Shown here: piece after piece, positions 24,065 to 33,200 of the stretch | How the letters are laid out: each line of letters opens with the position of its first letter | Position numbering within the stretch: the first letter of the stretch is position 1 | Source: Mucilaginibacter sp. UBA5151 | GTDB lineage: Bacteria > Bacteroidota > Bacteroidia > Sphingobacteriales > Sphingobacteriaceae | Direction of reading: 5' to 3' | NCBI GenBank assembly: GCA_002413785.1 | Contig: DHXR01000040.1 | Span: 1-64,000, forward strand | Length of the DNA stretch: 64,000 nt | Made by a program: the position numbers and the translations under genes | Notes under the pieces: generated by a model | Seen by the model: the letters and a program-made list of their open reading frames with translations, nothing else | Databases searched by the model: none | Told to the model about the DNA's origin: nothing

Positions 24065-24475
24065 ATGAACTTTAATAAAGCCGACCTGCAAAAAGAAATC
24101 TTTTATAAAACCTCGCGCAGCGGCGGCAAGGGCGGTCAAAATGTAAACAAAGTATCCAGTAAAGTAGAACTGCTTTTTTCTGTAAGTGATTCTGCTCTTT
24201 TCAGTGAGGAAGAAAAGGTATTACTAAACGATAAATTACAATCGCGTTTCAACAAAGACGGCCTGGTGCAGGTAATATGTGACGAAGAACGCAGTCAGTA
24301 TTTAAATAAAGAAAAAGCCATCGAAAGGTTAATTATATTATTAACCAAAGCCTTGCATGTGCCAAAAATCCGCAAGGCCATTAAAGTAAGCAAAGCCGCA
24401 AAAGCTGCCCGGCTTGATAGCAAACGGATGAATTCCCTTAAAAAAGAAGGCAGGAAGAAGAGTTTTGAGGAGTAG
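24065..24475 (+). CDS. arfB: Ribosome rescue factor ArfB (peptidyl-tRNA hydrolase)
   Basis: ArfB hydrolyses peptidyl-tRNA on ribosomes stalled without a stop codon. The 136-residue protein has the catalytic GGQ motif at 23-25 (SRSGGKGGQNVNKVSSKVEL) in a release-factor domain without codon-recognition domains. It has the basic C-terminal tail (KIRKAIKVSKAAKAARLDSK and following lysines) that enters the mRNA channel. Length and architecture are typical. Confidence 0.93.
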   Translation: MNFNKADLQKEIFYKTSRSGGKGGQNVNKVSSKVELLFSVSDSALFSEEEKVLLNDKLQSRFNKDGLVQVICDEERSQYLNKEKAIERLIILLTKALHVPKIRKAIKVSKAAKAARLDSKRMNSLKKEGRKKSFEE

Positions 24476-24540
24476 TTTTCAGTAGGCAGTATGCAGTTTT
24501 CAGTTTTTGACATGCAAACTGCCCACTGCAAACCGCAAAC
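24476..24540. repeat. Word hairpin, GCAGT type
   Basis: The left arm 24476-24507 contains CAGTAGGCAGTATGCAG and the right arm 24512-24540 contains GCAAACTGCCCACTGCAAAC. It lies between convergent arfB and lpxR and could terminate both. The same word occurs at 2741-2758 and 8651-8680. Confidence 0.75.
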
Positions 24541-25509
24541 TTATTTAAAACGATACAGCCCGGTTACCGTTCCCCATTGATGGGATTGTATCATTTCTTT
24601 ATCATCCAAAGTATGGAATATAGCCGCAATATCAAAAACAAAGCGATTGGTTGTGAAAGCAACACCAAACTGCTGGCTGAAAATAAATGGTTCTTTATTT
24701 TTGGTTATCTCCAGGCCGCTATGGTTATCAAATAAGCCGCCCTGAATAGTAGCATCGTATGCTACGTAATTGGCGAGGGGTTTATAATAAAAGAACAGCT
24801 CGTGTTTATGAAGCAGTCCTTTAACTTCGCCCCGGCTAACTGTGCTTTGCGTACTCACCGAGTTAAACAACTGGTTAAATGAGCCTAACCTAAGCAGCGG
24901 GCCAACACCGGCGCCTGTAAATCCGTTGCCCAAATTAAGATAACCGGCCAATGAAACATCAATCCACGAGCCCCTTGCAAGCAGCCTGTTGTATTCAGCA
25001 GAAAGGTTTAGCTCATAGTCGTTATTGATCTGGTATTCCCAACCGCTTGGATGGTAAAAGCCAAAATTATCATGAACAAAAGTCTGTATCTGTTTGGCAT
25101 ACGAACCAGGCCCTACAATCCCTAACCGGGCACTTATTTTTAAATTGCTTTCGCTGTTGTATAAAAAATTTAAAGTTGAACCGACATACAGATAGCCGGC
25201 AAAAGGGCGGTCGATCAGGCTGGGCTGATCTGCGCCATTGTAATAAATGCTTCCGCTTTGAGGGTTAAATGTTTTTTGCCCCATTTCAAAACCTAATACC
25301 TTGTTGCGCAATTTGGCGCTATCGGTGCTGTTAATTTTTAACGCATGGCGATAGTAAAAAAATATACCATCGGTATAATACCTGTCAGATCCCTGCATAA
25401 GGTACGAGTCGTTATCTGTTTCTGCGCCGATCTCGGTACTGTGTGATTGGGCAAATAAATTAACTGTTGAAAAAAGTAAGCTAAACAGTGCAAGTAGTTT
25501 GAATCTCAT
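24541..25509 (-). CDS. lpxR: Lipid A 3'-O-deacylase, LpxR family
   Basis: LpxR is an outer-membrane beta-barrel enzyme that removes the 3'-acyloxyacyl group from lipid A. The 322-residue protein has a signal peptide (residues 1-20, ending NLFA) and the family's active-site region: TDNDSYLMQGSDRYYTDGIF (31-50), with N33-D34 and T46, and the conserved DRPFAGYLYVGS segment. It ends in a barrel-type strand (TGLYRFK). Length is normal. It is a single gene; lipid A remodelling is inferred from the family. Confidence 0.85.
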   Translation of the reverse strand: MRFKLLALFSLLFSTVNLFAQSHSTEIGAETDNDSYLMQGSDRYYTDGIFFYYRHALKINSTDSAKLRNKVLGFEMGQKTFNPQSGSIYYNGADQPSLIDRPFAGYLYVGSTLNFLYNSESNLKISARLGIVGPGSYAKQIQTFVHDNFGFYHPSGWEYQINNDYELNLSAEYNRLLARGSWIDVSLAGYLNLGNGFTGAGVGPLLRLGSFNQLFNSVSTQSTVSRGEVKGLLHKHELFFYYKPLANYVAYDATIQGGLFDNHSGLEITKNKEPFIFSQQFGVAFTTNRFVFDIAAIFHTLDDKEMIQSHQWGTVTGLYRFK

Positions 25510-25578
25510 CCGGGGTTTGTAAATAAACTACTAAATTAGAAAAAGTTGACAAAATAGCAGTCTTTTAATGGATTGCAA

Positions 25579-26115
25579 TTATTTGAAGGTATAGCCGAAA
25601 CTTACCCCAAAATAATACGGGATAAAATTTGAACTATCAAAAAGCGGATCGATATTAGCCCTGAAACTGAAGCCGCCGTCAACGGGCTGATACCTGTAAC
25701 CAAATGTCATCGTACCCAGTATTTTATCGCTGGTTGAAGGGCTAAATGCTAAGAAATTTGAAGCACTATTGAAGGATGCATAAGTTGCCCCAAGCCCAAT
25801 TTCAAAGTACTTGCTGTTGTTTCCGAGCAAATAATTTAATTGAACAGGCACCGAAACCAGCGAAATGCCGCCTGTTGCAATAAATCCGATCCCAATCCTT
25901 CCGCCAAGCCCATCTTTTCGCTGCGAAAAACGTGTGTCGTAATTCCCGGAAAAAAGAAGGCCAGGCCCGCCAAGCTCCACAAATACATTTTGCGCCCTGG
26001 TAGTTAGCGCTGAATCAGTTTTGGTTTGGGATATGTTCTGAGCATTTGCGGTTTGATAAAAAACAATGTTTAATAAAATAATTACCGCGATTTTAAGGAG
26101 TTGGGGTTTTGTCAT
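25579..26115 (-). CDS. Outer-membrane barrel protein, paralogue A
   Basis: A 178-residue protein with signal peptide (ending TANA) followed by a small beta-barrel. The motif VELGGPGLLFSGNYDTRFSQ and the closing strand YYFGVSFGYTFK are clear. It is a paralogue of the next gene upstream (26188-26736), which shares EVGGAGLALTLNYDSRFG and SVPLQVNYLYG. Members of this group are common surface proteins in Sphingobacteriaceae, of unknown function. The two genes are probably a tandem duplication in one operon. Confidence 0.72.
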   Translation of the reverse strand: MTKPQLLKIAVIILLNIVFYQTANAQNISQTKTDSALTTRAQNVFVELGGPGLLFSGNYDTRFSQRKDGLGGRIGIGFIATGGISLVSVPVQLNYLLGNNSKYFEIGLGATYASFNSASNFLAFSPSTSDKILGTMTFGYRYQPVDGGFSFRANIDPLFDSSNFIPYYFGVSFGYTFK

Positions 26116-26187
26116 AAATTAAGGTTTGCAGTAAAGATATTGCTTAATATCCATACTGCAAACTAAAACTAAATAGTTAATTCGTTT

Positions 26188-26736
26188 TTAAAAAGTATAA
26201 CCAATGCTTAAACCACCTTCATATAAAAGGCCCTGGTCATATATAATGGGGTCAAATACGATCCTGAAATTTATACCGCCATTTTCCTGCTGATAACGGT
26301 AACCAAGTGAAACCGTTCCGCAAAAACCTGTAATGTTATCAAATTGAAAATAGGTACCGTTAGTACTCCCTCTTGAAATTAAAAAGGTTGTGCCAGCTCC
26401 CCCCTCAATAAAACTACTGGTAGTATTGCCTATGCCGTATAAGTAATTTACTTGCAACGGAACTGAAAACACAGAATTAGCCCCGGTATTGTAATACCCG
26501 GCCCCTACACGGTAACCCCATTTATCGCGTGTTTGACCAAACCGGGAATCATAATTCAGCGTAAGCGCAAGCCCGGCCCCGCCAACTTCAATGAACGTTG
26601 AACGCGCCCTGTCAGCTGACCTGATTGTGGAATCTCTTTTAACGGTATCTTCTTCAAGATTTTGGGCTTTTAAACAATAATGAGAAGTGATGAGTAGAAG
26701 TAAAAAAACAGTTTTTAGTAAAAAGGCTCGATTCAT
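26188..26736 (-). CDS. Outer-membrane barrel protein, paralogue B
   Basis: A 182-residue protein with signal peptide (residues 1-24) and an eight-strand-like barrel ending in GGLSIGYTF. It aligns along its whole length with the downstream paralogue. Matching positions include FIEVGGAGLALTLNYDSRFG against FVELGGPGLLFSGNYDTRFS. The region between residues 28 and 45 contains a charged DTVKRDSTIRSADRARS stretch that recalls TonB-box or plug-interaction tails but has no clear motif. Function unknown. Confidence 0.72.
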   Translation of the reverse strand: MNRAFLLKTVFLLLLITSHYCLKAQNLEEDTVKRDSTIRSADRARSTFIEVGGAGLALTLNYDSRFGQTRDKWGYRVGAGYYNTGANSVFSVPLQVNYLYGIGNTTSSFIEGGAGTTFLISRGSTNGTYFQFDNITGFCGTVSLGYRYQQENGGINFRIVFDPIIYDQGLLYEGGLSIGYTF

Positions 26737-26936
26737 TTTTTAGATTTTGGGTTTCGTGTTTATTAATAATGCCATAATTAATTTACAATTATGTTCCTGC
26801 GTATTACGCTTATGTTAAACAAAAGGTTTCAACACCGGGTAAAGTGCATCATTTAGTAAACTATTTAAGCCATACAATCCTTAGTCGTAAATGTAGGGCT
26901 AAAACCGATTTCTACTTAATTAATATTATTAACTTA

Positions 26937-29417
26937 TTAACTTATTGGGGTAGCACGGGGTTCATCTTTAACAGAAAGATCAATCGCATTGTTAACTTTC
27001 TCATCCAAAAGGGCAAGATCAATTACCTCGCGCATATCGGTAACATAATGGAATTGAAGGTCTTTTATATAATCTTCTTTAATTTCCAGTATGTCTTTTT
27101 TGTTTGCGGCGCATAAAATAATCTCTTTGATGTTGGCACGCTTGGCGGCCAGTATTTTTTCCTTTAAGCCACCAACCGGTAGTACACGGCCACGTAAAGT
27201 AATTTCGCCGGTCATCGCCAGGTGCGGTTTTATTTTACGTTGTGTAAAGGCTGATGTTAAAGCAGTAAGCATGGTAATGCCGGCCGAAGGGCCATCTTTA
27301 GGTGTAGCGCCCGCCGGTACATGCACATGAATATCCCATTGGTCAAATAGCCGCGGATCAATATTAAATAACGAAGCGTGTGCCCGCAAATAAGCTAAAG
27401 CGATGGTAACCGATTCCTTCATCACATCGCCAAGACTTCCTGTTAAGGTTAAGCGTCCTTTACCGGGGCTTAAGCTGGCTTCAATAAACAAAATATCGCC
27501 GCCTACCTGTGTCCAGGCCAGCCCCGTTACTACACCTGCAACTTCATTGCCTTCATACCTGTCTTTATCATAAATTGGTGAACCCAATATTCTTTCCACA
27601 TCGCTTTTGCTCACAGTTGGGTTATAAGGCTCTTCCATAGCAATATTCTTCGCCACTCCGCGAACCAAAGCGCCTATTTTTTTCTCCAATGCGCGCACTC
27701 CGGATTCCCGGGTATAATCAACTACCAGTTTTTCGAGGATATCAGGCCTGATAATGACATCTTTCGTTTTTAGTCCATGTGCTTCGCGCTGTTTTGGTAC
27801 CAGGTGCTGCTTTGCGATTTCAATTTTCTCTTCAATGGTGTAACCACTCACCTCGATGATCTCCATACGGTCGAGCAAGGCAGGCTGAATACTGCTTAAT
27901 GAATTTGCTGTTGCGATGAACATCACGTTGGAAAGATCAAAATCCACCTCAACATAATGATCGTAAAAAGTACTGTTTTGTTCCGGGTCAAGCACTTCCA
28001 GAAGGGCTGATGACGGGTCCCCCCTGAAATCATTGCCCACTTTATCAATTTCGTCTAAGATAAAAACCGGGTTTGCAGCGCCGGCTTTCTTAACAGATTG
28101 AATTATACGGCCAGGCATAGCACCAATATACGTTTTGCGGTGTCCTCTTATTTCGGCCTCGTCACGTATCCCGCCTAAAGCCATCCGCACGTATTTACGT
28201 CCGAGGGCCTTTGCGATTGATTTTCCCAGCGAGGTTTTACCAACACCCGGAGGGCCTACCAAACAAAGTATCGGCGCCTTCATGTTGTGTTTTAACTTAA
28301 GCACCGCCAGGTATTCAATAATACGCTGTTTTACCTTCTCCAACCCAAAATGGTCTTTATCCAAAACTTTTTGGGCCCGTTTAAGGTCAAAGTTATCTTT
28401 GGTAAATTCGCTCCACGGCAGATCAAGCAATAATTCGAGGTAATTGATCTGTACTGAATAATCGGCAGCCGCAGGGTTTGTACGTGCCAGTTTTTCAAGT
28501 TCTTTAACAAAATGGTCGTTAACTTCTTTTGCCCATTTCTTTTTTGAACCACGTAATTTCAGGCTTTCAATTTCAAGGTCAGGCGAATTACCACCAAGTT
28601 CTTCCTGTATGGTTTTTAATTGCTGGTTTAAAAAGTAATCGCGCTGTTGTTTGTCAAGATCGACCCTTACCTTGCTTTGTATCTGGTTTTTTAACTCCAG
28701 CATTTGAAGGTCTAAGGTTAAATGCTCCAAAACCAGGTTTGCCCTGTTACGCAGGTTTGGCTCTTCCAGCAACCGTTGTTTTGCGGCCATATCCGCATTC
28801 ATATTTGACGAAATAAAATTTATCAAAAATGAAGTGCTTTCGATGTTACGAATAGCTATGCCTGCTTCGCTTGGAATATTGGGCGAAAGATGGATAATAC
28901 TCATGGCCATGTCTTTTATAGACGATACCATAGCCTTAAATTCTTTATCTATCTTATGTTTTACTTCTTTAAAAGGTTCAATGGTAGCCTTAATGTAGGG
29001 TACACTCTGAACCTCGTCTTTTAAAATGAAGCGTTTTTTACCTTGCAGTATAACTGTGGTGTTGCCGTCAGGCATTTGCAGCATTTTAATAATGACGGCA
29101 ATGGTGCCCACTTTATTTAACTGGGTAAATGACGGGTCTTCAATACCCACATCCTGTTGAGAAACCACCCCGATCATGCGGCTGCCCTTGTTGGCGTCGC
29201 GGATCAGTTTAATTGATTTATCTCTTCCTACGGTAATGGGTATAACTACCCCCGGAAATAACACGGTGTTTCGTAATGGTAAAATAGACAAAAATTCGGG
29301 CAAAGCTTCATTGTTCATTTCCTCTTCATCCTCAGATGACATCAAGGGAAAAAATTCAGAATCTTCGTTTATTACGGGTAGGGCGCTATTAAAACTAAAT
29401 GGATCAAAACTCATCAA
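26937..29417 (-). CDS. lon: ATP-dependent protease Lon
   Basis: Lon degrades misfolded and regulatory proteins in the cytoplasm. The 826-residue protein has the N-terminal substrate-binding domain (LPEFLSILPLRNTVLFPGVV), the AAA+ module with Walker A GPPGVGKTS near 388 and Walker B FILDEIDKVG, and the C-terminal Ser-Lys protease domain with DGPSAGITM (Ser near 712). Slightly longer than E. coli Lon (784), with extra residues at both ends, as is usual in this phylum. The start is probably the second Met (MSFDPFSF). Confidence 0.96.
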   Translation of the reverse strand: MMSFDPFSFNSALPVINEDSEFFPLMSSEDEEEMNNEALPEFLSILPLRNTVLFPGVVIPITVGRDKSIKLIRDANKGSRMIGVVSQQDVGIEDPSFTQLNKVGTIAVIIKMLQMPDGNTTVILQGKKRFILKDEVQSVPYIKATIEPFKEVKHKIDKEFKAMVSSIKDMAMSIIHLSPNIPSEAGIAIRNIESTSFLINFISSNMNADMAAKQRLLEEPNLRNRANLVLEHLTLDLQMLELKNQIQSKVRVDLDKQQRDYFLNQQLKTIQEELGGNSPDLEIESLKLRGSKKKWAKEVNDHFVKELEKLARTNPAAADYSVQINYLELLLDLPWSEFTKDNFDLKRAQKVLDKDHFGLEKVKQRIIEYLAVLKLKHNMKAPILCLVGPPGVGKTSLGKSIAKALGRKYVRMALGGIRDEAEIRGHRKTYIGAMPGRIIQSVKKAGAANPVFILDEIDKVGNDFRGDPSSALLEVLDPEQNSTFYDHYVEVDFDLSNVMFIATANSLSSIQPALLDRMEIIEVSGYTIEEKIEIAKQHLVPKQREAHGLKTKDVIIRPDILEKLVVDYTRESGVRALEKKIGALVRGVAKNIAMEEPYNPTVSKSDVERILGSPIYDKDRYEGNEVAGVVTGLAWTQVGGDILFIEASLSPGKGRLTLTGSLGDVMKESVTIALAYLRAHASLFNIDPRLFDQWDIHVHVPAGATPKDGPSAGITMLTALTSAFTQRKIKPHLAMTGEITLRGRVLPVGGLKEKILAAKRANIKEIILCAANKKDILEIKEDYIKDLQFHYVTDMREVIDLALLDEKVNNAIDLSVKDEPRATPIS

Positions 29418-29777
29418 AAGCTATTAAATAAAATAAAAAACGTCATATTGTCAGCCTGCAAAAATACAGGGATAATAAATACAGATTAAATAGCGGATGC
29501 TCCGCTCGGTTGCTATGGTTCAAGACATGTGCCAATTTAAGCTAATAATCACTAACAATTGATTTTCAATTATAATAGATTGATTATTTGCTTATTATAA
29601 ATTCAGCCACTTTTTAATAATTGTTTTTAAATTATTGGTAAAGATGAAAAAAAGTCATATAATAGCTTTCTTTTATTCAGGATATTAAAAATATATTTTC
29701 AAAAACGGCTCAACTGGCATAATAATTTCTTACAATTTCAGTTACTAATATACTAAATTGATATACAAAAGCTTTTG
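29418..29777. other. Divergent promoter interval between lon and the TPR gene
   Basis: No gene is seen. The lon side has a -7 box (29459-29466). The remaining 300 bp are AT-rich with ATTGATTTTCAATT-like short palindromes near 29558 but no clear structure. Confidence 0.5.
29459..29466 (-). promoter_or_regulatory. -7 box of lon
   Basis: TATTTTTG on the minus strand lies 41 bp upstream of the lon start. I see no heat-shock type (CIRCE/HrcA) inverted repeat nearby. Confidence 0.45.
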
Positions 29778-30407
29778 ATGAAGTTATCGGTTATCATTTC
29801 CTTTCTGGTTATTACCTCGCTTGAAAACGCATCGGCTCAAAATTCTTATTTTAAGTTGGGCCAGCAGGCTTTGATGGACGGGGATTTTAAAGCTGCGGTA
29901 TCGCAACTGGAAAAAGCATGTCTCATTGATTCGACCAACGCCAACGCTCTGTGGATGCTTGGTTATTCCTATTATCATAGCGAAAATTACAAAAAATCAA
30001 TTGCTGCCTACTCCAGGGAGCTTTTAATAAACCCTACCGATGCCAACGCCTACTATTACAGGGCAAGGGCAAAAAGTTACCTGGGTAAGGATAACCAGCT
30101 TTCGGCTGCAGATAAGGAGAAATATTTATTAGGGGCGATTATTGACCTGACCAAAGCGATCTCTATTAACCCGAATGACACCCAAAACAAGTTCCTGCAA
30201 ACAAGGGGTATAGCCTACCGCGAGTACGGTTTATTTAAGCTGCAGGCCACTGGCCATTTTTATGACAAGAACCGCGGCGTAAATTCTTTAAAAGCATCAA
30301 TTGCTGACCTTGAAAAGGTATTGGCCGATAATCCCGACCGGGTTGATATATCCTCCCTGATCGATCTCTCCAAACAAAAACTTGACGAGGCACTGACGCA
30401 CCGGTAA
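29778..30407 (+). CDS. Secreted tetratricopeptide repeat protein
   Basis: The product is about 209 residues from ATG 29778 (the preceding TTG would add one residue). It has a signal peptide ending ENASA, followed by at least three TPR units: YFKLGQQALMDGDFKAAVSQ, ANALWMLGYSYYHSENYKKS and AYYYRARAKSYLGKD, then further helical repeats. TPR proteins of this kind act as periplasmic scaffolds. No partner gene is in the operon, as the next gene is convergent. Function not assigned. Confidence 0.78.
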   Translation: MKLSVIISFLVITSLENASAQNSYFKLGQQALMDGDFKAAVSQLEKACLIDSTNANALWMLGYSYYHSENYKKSIAAYSRELLINPTDANAYYYRARAKSYLGKDNQLSAADKEKYLLGAIIDLTKAISINPNDTQNKFLQTRGIAYREYGLFKLQATGHFYDKNRGVNSLKASIADLEKVLADNPDRVDISSLIDLSKQKLDEALTHR

Positions 30408-30426
30408 GTTGTCTGATTCAGAAAAA

Positions 30427-30978
30427 TTATTTGCCAATTACTCCCTCAATCCTATAATGGTTATTACCCATCAACCTTACCTTTTGATCTTTTTCAATCA
30501 AATAAAGCGAATCTGGATAATAGCTCAGCTTTTCACTGGTTTGATACAGGAAAGTTTTGGTTTTGTTATAAATCAATATCCATTTCACTTTTCCACCCTC
30601 CCTTTTGATAACTGTTTCACGCATCTTCAGTTCAGGGTATTTTGCTTTATAGATCAGGAAGCCACCATTGTCGACAACACTGTAACTATTTTTTAAGGCA
30701 GGCTTATTAATGTCAGCCCCGATAAAAAGGTCAAGTTCGCGACCCCAATCATCAATTTTTATTTTTTTAGTTTCAGAAACACCATTGTGCGTTACTGTTT
30801 TCTGTACCAAGGGGTTTAACCTGTTTAGCTTTGCAGTATCCGAGGCAAAATATGCCTTTATATCAAAGTATCCCGGCTTTTCCGTTACTGCGGGTTTGCA
30901 TGCCTGCAAACAAAAAGCAAGCATGAGGCCTCCGGCTAAAGCTACATGTAACCCATTCCCTGATCTACACCAATACAT
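30427..30978 (-). CDS. Hypothetical lipoprotein
   Basis: A 183-residue protein with a lipobox (LMLAFCLQAC, lipidated Cys27) after a short N-terminal signal. The mature part is beta-rich, with Lys/Asp-rich strands (KIKIDDWGRELDLFIGADIN) and no domain I recognise. The start ATG overlaps the last 14 bp of gpmI on the same strand, so it is probably translated together with it as the second cistron. Location: periplasm or outer membrane by lipid anchor. Function unknown. Confidence 0.65.
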   Translation of the reverse strand: MYWCRSGNGLHVALAGGLMLAFCLQACKPAVTEKPGYFDIKAYFASDTAKLNRLNPLVQKTVTHNGVSETKKIKIDDWGRELDLFIGADINKPALKNSYSVVDNGGFLIYKAKYPELKMRETVIKREGGKVKWILIYNKTKTFLYQTSEKLSYYPDSLYLIEKDQKVRLMGNNHYRIEGVIGK

Positions 30979-32488
30979 TCCCGGTCATTTTTTCTGGAAT
31001 AGGGACGCCAATAATCTTTAATATTGTTGGTGCAATATCGCCGAGTTTGCCATCTTTTACGTTTTTAACATCCTTATCAATAACAATGCAGGGGACAAGG
31101 TTTGTTGTGTGAGCTGTATTTGGCGTACCATCATCATTTATCATGTAATCTGCATTGCCATGGTCGGCAATAATTATAAACGAATACCCATTTTCCAAAC
31201 CTGTTTCTACCACCTGTTTTGTACATCTGTCAACCGTTTCGGCAGCCTTAATAACCGCACTGAATACACCGGTATGGCCAACCATATCGGTATTGGCAAA
31301 ATTGAGGATGATTACATCAGCCCAGCCGCTTTTTAATTCGGGAATAATCGCATCACGAATGCCTTCGGCGCTCATTTCAGGCTGCAGGTCATACGTTGCC
31401 ACTTTGGGCGATGGTACCAATAAACGTTTTTCGTTGATGAATTCTTTTTCACGCCCTCCCGAAAAGAAAAACGTTACGTGCGGGTATTTCTCTGTTTCGG
31501 CTATCCTGACCTGGTTTTTCCCTGCGTACTGTAAAATTTCGCCCAGGGTTTCCGACAGGTCATCTTTATCAAACAACACCTTTACATTTTTAAATGTCTC
31601 ATCGTAAGGCGTCATCGTGATATAGTTCAGGTCAAGCGGGTGCATATTATATTCGGGGAATGCTTTTTGCGTAAGTGCGATGGTTATTTCACGGCCACGG
31701 TCGGTCCTGAAATTAAAGCATATTACAACGTCACCATTTTCTATCACCGCTAAAGGCTTGCCATTATCATCAACCCCAACAATAGGTTTAATAAATTCAT
31801 CGGTAACATCTTTTTTATAAGATTCGCTGATAGCTTGAATAATATTATGGGATGGCTCACCGGCGCCATTAACCATCAGGTCGTATGCAAGTTTAACCCT
31901 CTCCCATCGGTTATCCCTGTCCATTGCGTAATACCTGCCGATTGCCGAGGCAAGTTTAACAGGCGTGCCTTTGATATGATCCTCAAGGTCGGTAATAAAA
32001 CCCGCACCCGATTTCGGGTCCGTATCGCGGCCATCTAAAAATGCATGGATAAATACCTTGTCGAGGTTAAAGGCTACGGCGGCATCGCACAAACCTTTGA
32101 TATGCCTGATATGCGAGTGTACGCCCCCATCAGATACCAGTCCAATAAAATGAACCTTTTTATTGTTTTGCTTTGCGTATTCAAAGGCATCCTTTAATAC
32201 AGCAATTCGCGGGAACTCATTATCATCAACAGCTTTATGTATGCGGCCCAGTTCCTGGTAAACTACGCGGCCTGCCCCTAAGTTCATGTGACCGACTTCT
32301 GAATTGCCCATCTGCCCTGCCGGCAAACCTACGGCTATGCCCGACGCTTCGAGTTTAGAATTCGGGTAATTGGCTATCATGTAGTCAAAGAATGGCGTAT
32401 TTGCTGCAAGGATAGCGTTCGACTGATCGTTACGGCCAAAACCCCAACCATCAAGAATAATTAATGCGACTTTTTTTCTATTTTCCAC
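30965..32488 (-). CDS. gpmI: 2,3-bisphosphoglycerate-independent phosphoglycerate mutase
   Basis: GpmI interconverts 3- and 2-phosphoglycerate in glycolysis using two Mn ions. The 507-residue protein has the metal residue D12 (ALIILDGWGFG) and the phosphorylated Ser62 in GQMGNSEVGHMNLG. Also visible are DGRDTDPKSG, IGRYYAMDRDNRWER, DMVGHTG and IADHGNAD motifs in order. Family length is normal. The start is GTG at 32488 (MENRKKVAL), and a TATATTTG box ends 4 nt before it, so the transcript is expected to be leaderless. Confidence 0.96.
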   Translation of the reverse strand: MENRKKVALIILDGWGFGRNDQSNAILAANTPFFDYMIANYPNSKLEASGIAVGLPAGQMGNSEVGHMNLGAGRVVYQELGRIHKAVDDNEFPRIAVLKDAFEYAKQNNKKVHFIGLVSDGGVHSHIRHIKGLCDAAVAFNLDKVFIHAFLDGRDTDPKSGAGFITDLEDHIKGTPVKLASAIGRYYAMDRDNRWERVKLAYDLMVNGAGEPSHNIIQAISESYKKDVTDEFIKPIVGVDDNGKPLAVIENGDVVICFNFRTDRGREITIALTQKAFPEYNMHPLDLNYITMTPYDETFKNVKVLFDKDDLSETLGEILQYAGKNQVRIAETEKYPHVTFFFSGGREKEFINEKRLLVPSPKVATYDLQPEMSAEGIRDAIIPELKSGWADVIILNFANTDMVGHTGVFSAVIKAAETVDRCTKQVVETGLENGYSFIIIADHGNADYMINDDGTPNTAHTTNLVPCIVIDKDVKNVKDGKLGDIAPTILKIIGVPIPEKMTGNVLV

Positions 32489-32492
32489 AATG

Positions 32493-32500
32493 CAAATATA
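32493..32500 (-). promoter_or_regulatory. -7 box of gpmI
   Basis: TATATTTG on the minus strand ends 4 nt before the GTG start codon. No -33 TTTG is visible at the usual distance. Confidence 0.5.
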
Positions 32501-32687
32501 AAGGCAACCTTGTAATATGAAACATTATAATTTTTTTATTGTTAGTTTATTATGCAGGGAGTAAATTATCAATATGAATTGCAGTTTGCAAACCATTCAC
32601 TTCTTAGCGCTTATAGTTCGTACCAACGCTTCCTTCTGTTAACTTAAACCCGCAACGCTCAATTATTATCGCCGTCATATAATCATT

Positions 32688-33083
32688 ATGAAGTTGTTTT
32701 ACACGTCAATCCTTATTCTTTATTACCTGCTTCCGGCGGTACAAACTACAGACCCTGTTAACAGAGTGGCTGAACTAATAAAGCAGGGAAACATCCATGG
32801 ACTTTCTAAATTATTTGCCCCGAATGTTGAGGTCACACTGATGGAGGATGACAATGTTTATTCAAAAGCCCAGGCCGGGCTTATTCTTGATAAATTTTTC
32901 AATCAACACAAACCGAAAGCAGTTAAAATGCTTCACAGGATAAATTCAAACCCCAATTACAGGTTTGGGGTATTAATTGTAAATACCGGTAAAGATACGT
33001 TCCGGGTTGCTTTTACCCTGAAAGAAACAGATGGCAGTTTGATGCTGATCGAATTTCGCATCGAAACAGAAAAAGTTAAATAG
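32688..33083 (+). CDS. DUF4783 protein
   Basis: A 131-residue exported protein of the DUF4783 family (NTF2-like fold). It has a signal peptide (MKLFYTSILILYYLLPAVQT), followed by the family pattern ADLIKQGNIHGLSKLFAPNV-like text, YSKAQAGLILDKFFNQHKPK, and the C-terminal strands FRVAFTLKETDGSLMLIEFR. The family is nearly restricted to Bacteroidota and its genes often lie beside nadC, as here. Function unknown. Confidence 0.85.
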   Translation: MKLFYTSILILYYLLPAVQTTDPVNRVAELIKQGNIHGLSKLFAPNVEVTLMEDDNVYSKAQAGLILDKFFNQHKPKAVKMLHRINSNPNYRFGVLIVNTGKDTFRVAFTLKETDGSLMLIEFRIETEKVK

Positions 33084-33154
33084 TTGATGGTTGATAGTTC
33101 ATGGATCATGGTAAAGCACAATTAGCGATGAACTATCAACCATTAACTATGAAC
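33081..33154. repeat. Word hairpin, TTGATAGTTCATGG type, second copy
   Basis: The left arm 33081-33111 and right arm 33127-33154 are approximate reverse complements made of TTGATGG/TTGATAG/TTCATGG words, the same vocabulary as 19619-19690. The left arm begins at the DUF4783 stop codon. Confidence 0.8.
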
Positions 33155-33172
33155 TTTCTTACAAATTGTTCT

Positions 33173-33180
33173 TACTTTTG
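33173..33180 (+). promoter_or_regulatory. -7 box of nadC
   Basis: TACTTTTG matches TAnnTTTG and ends 20 nt before the TTG start codon of nadC. Confidence 0.5.
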
Positions 33181-33200
33181 AGCTTCAAAAGTTATCTGAT

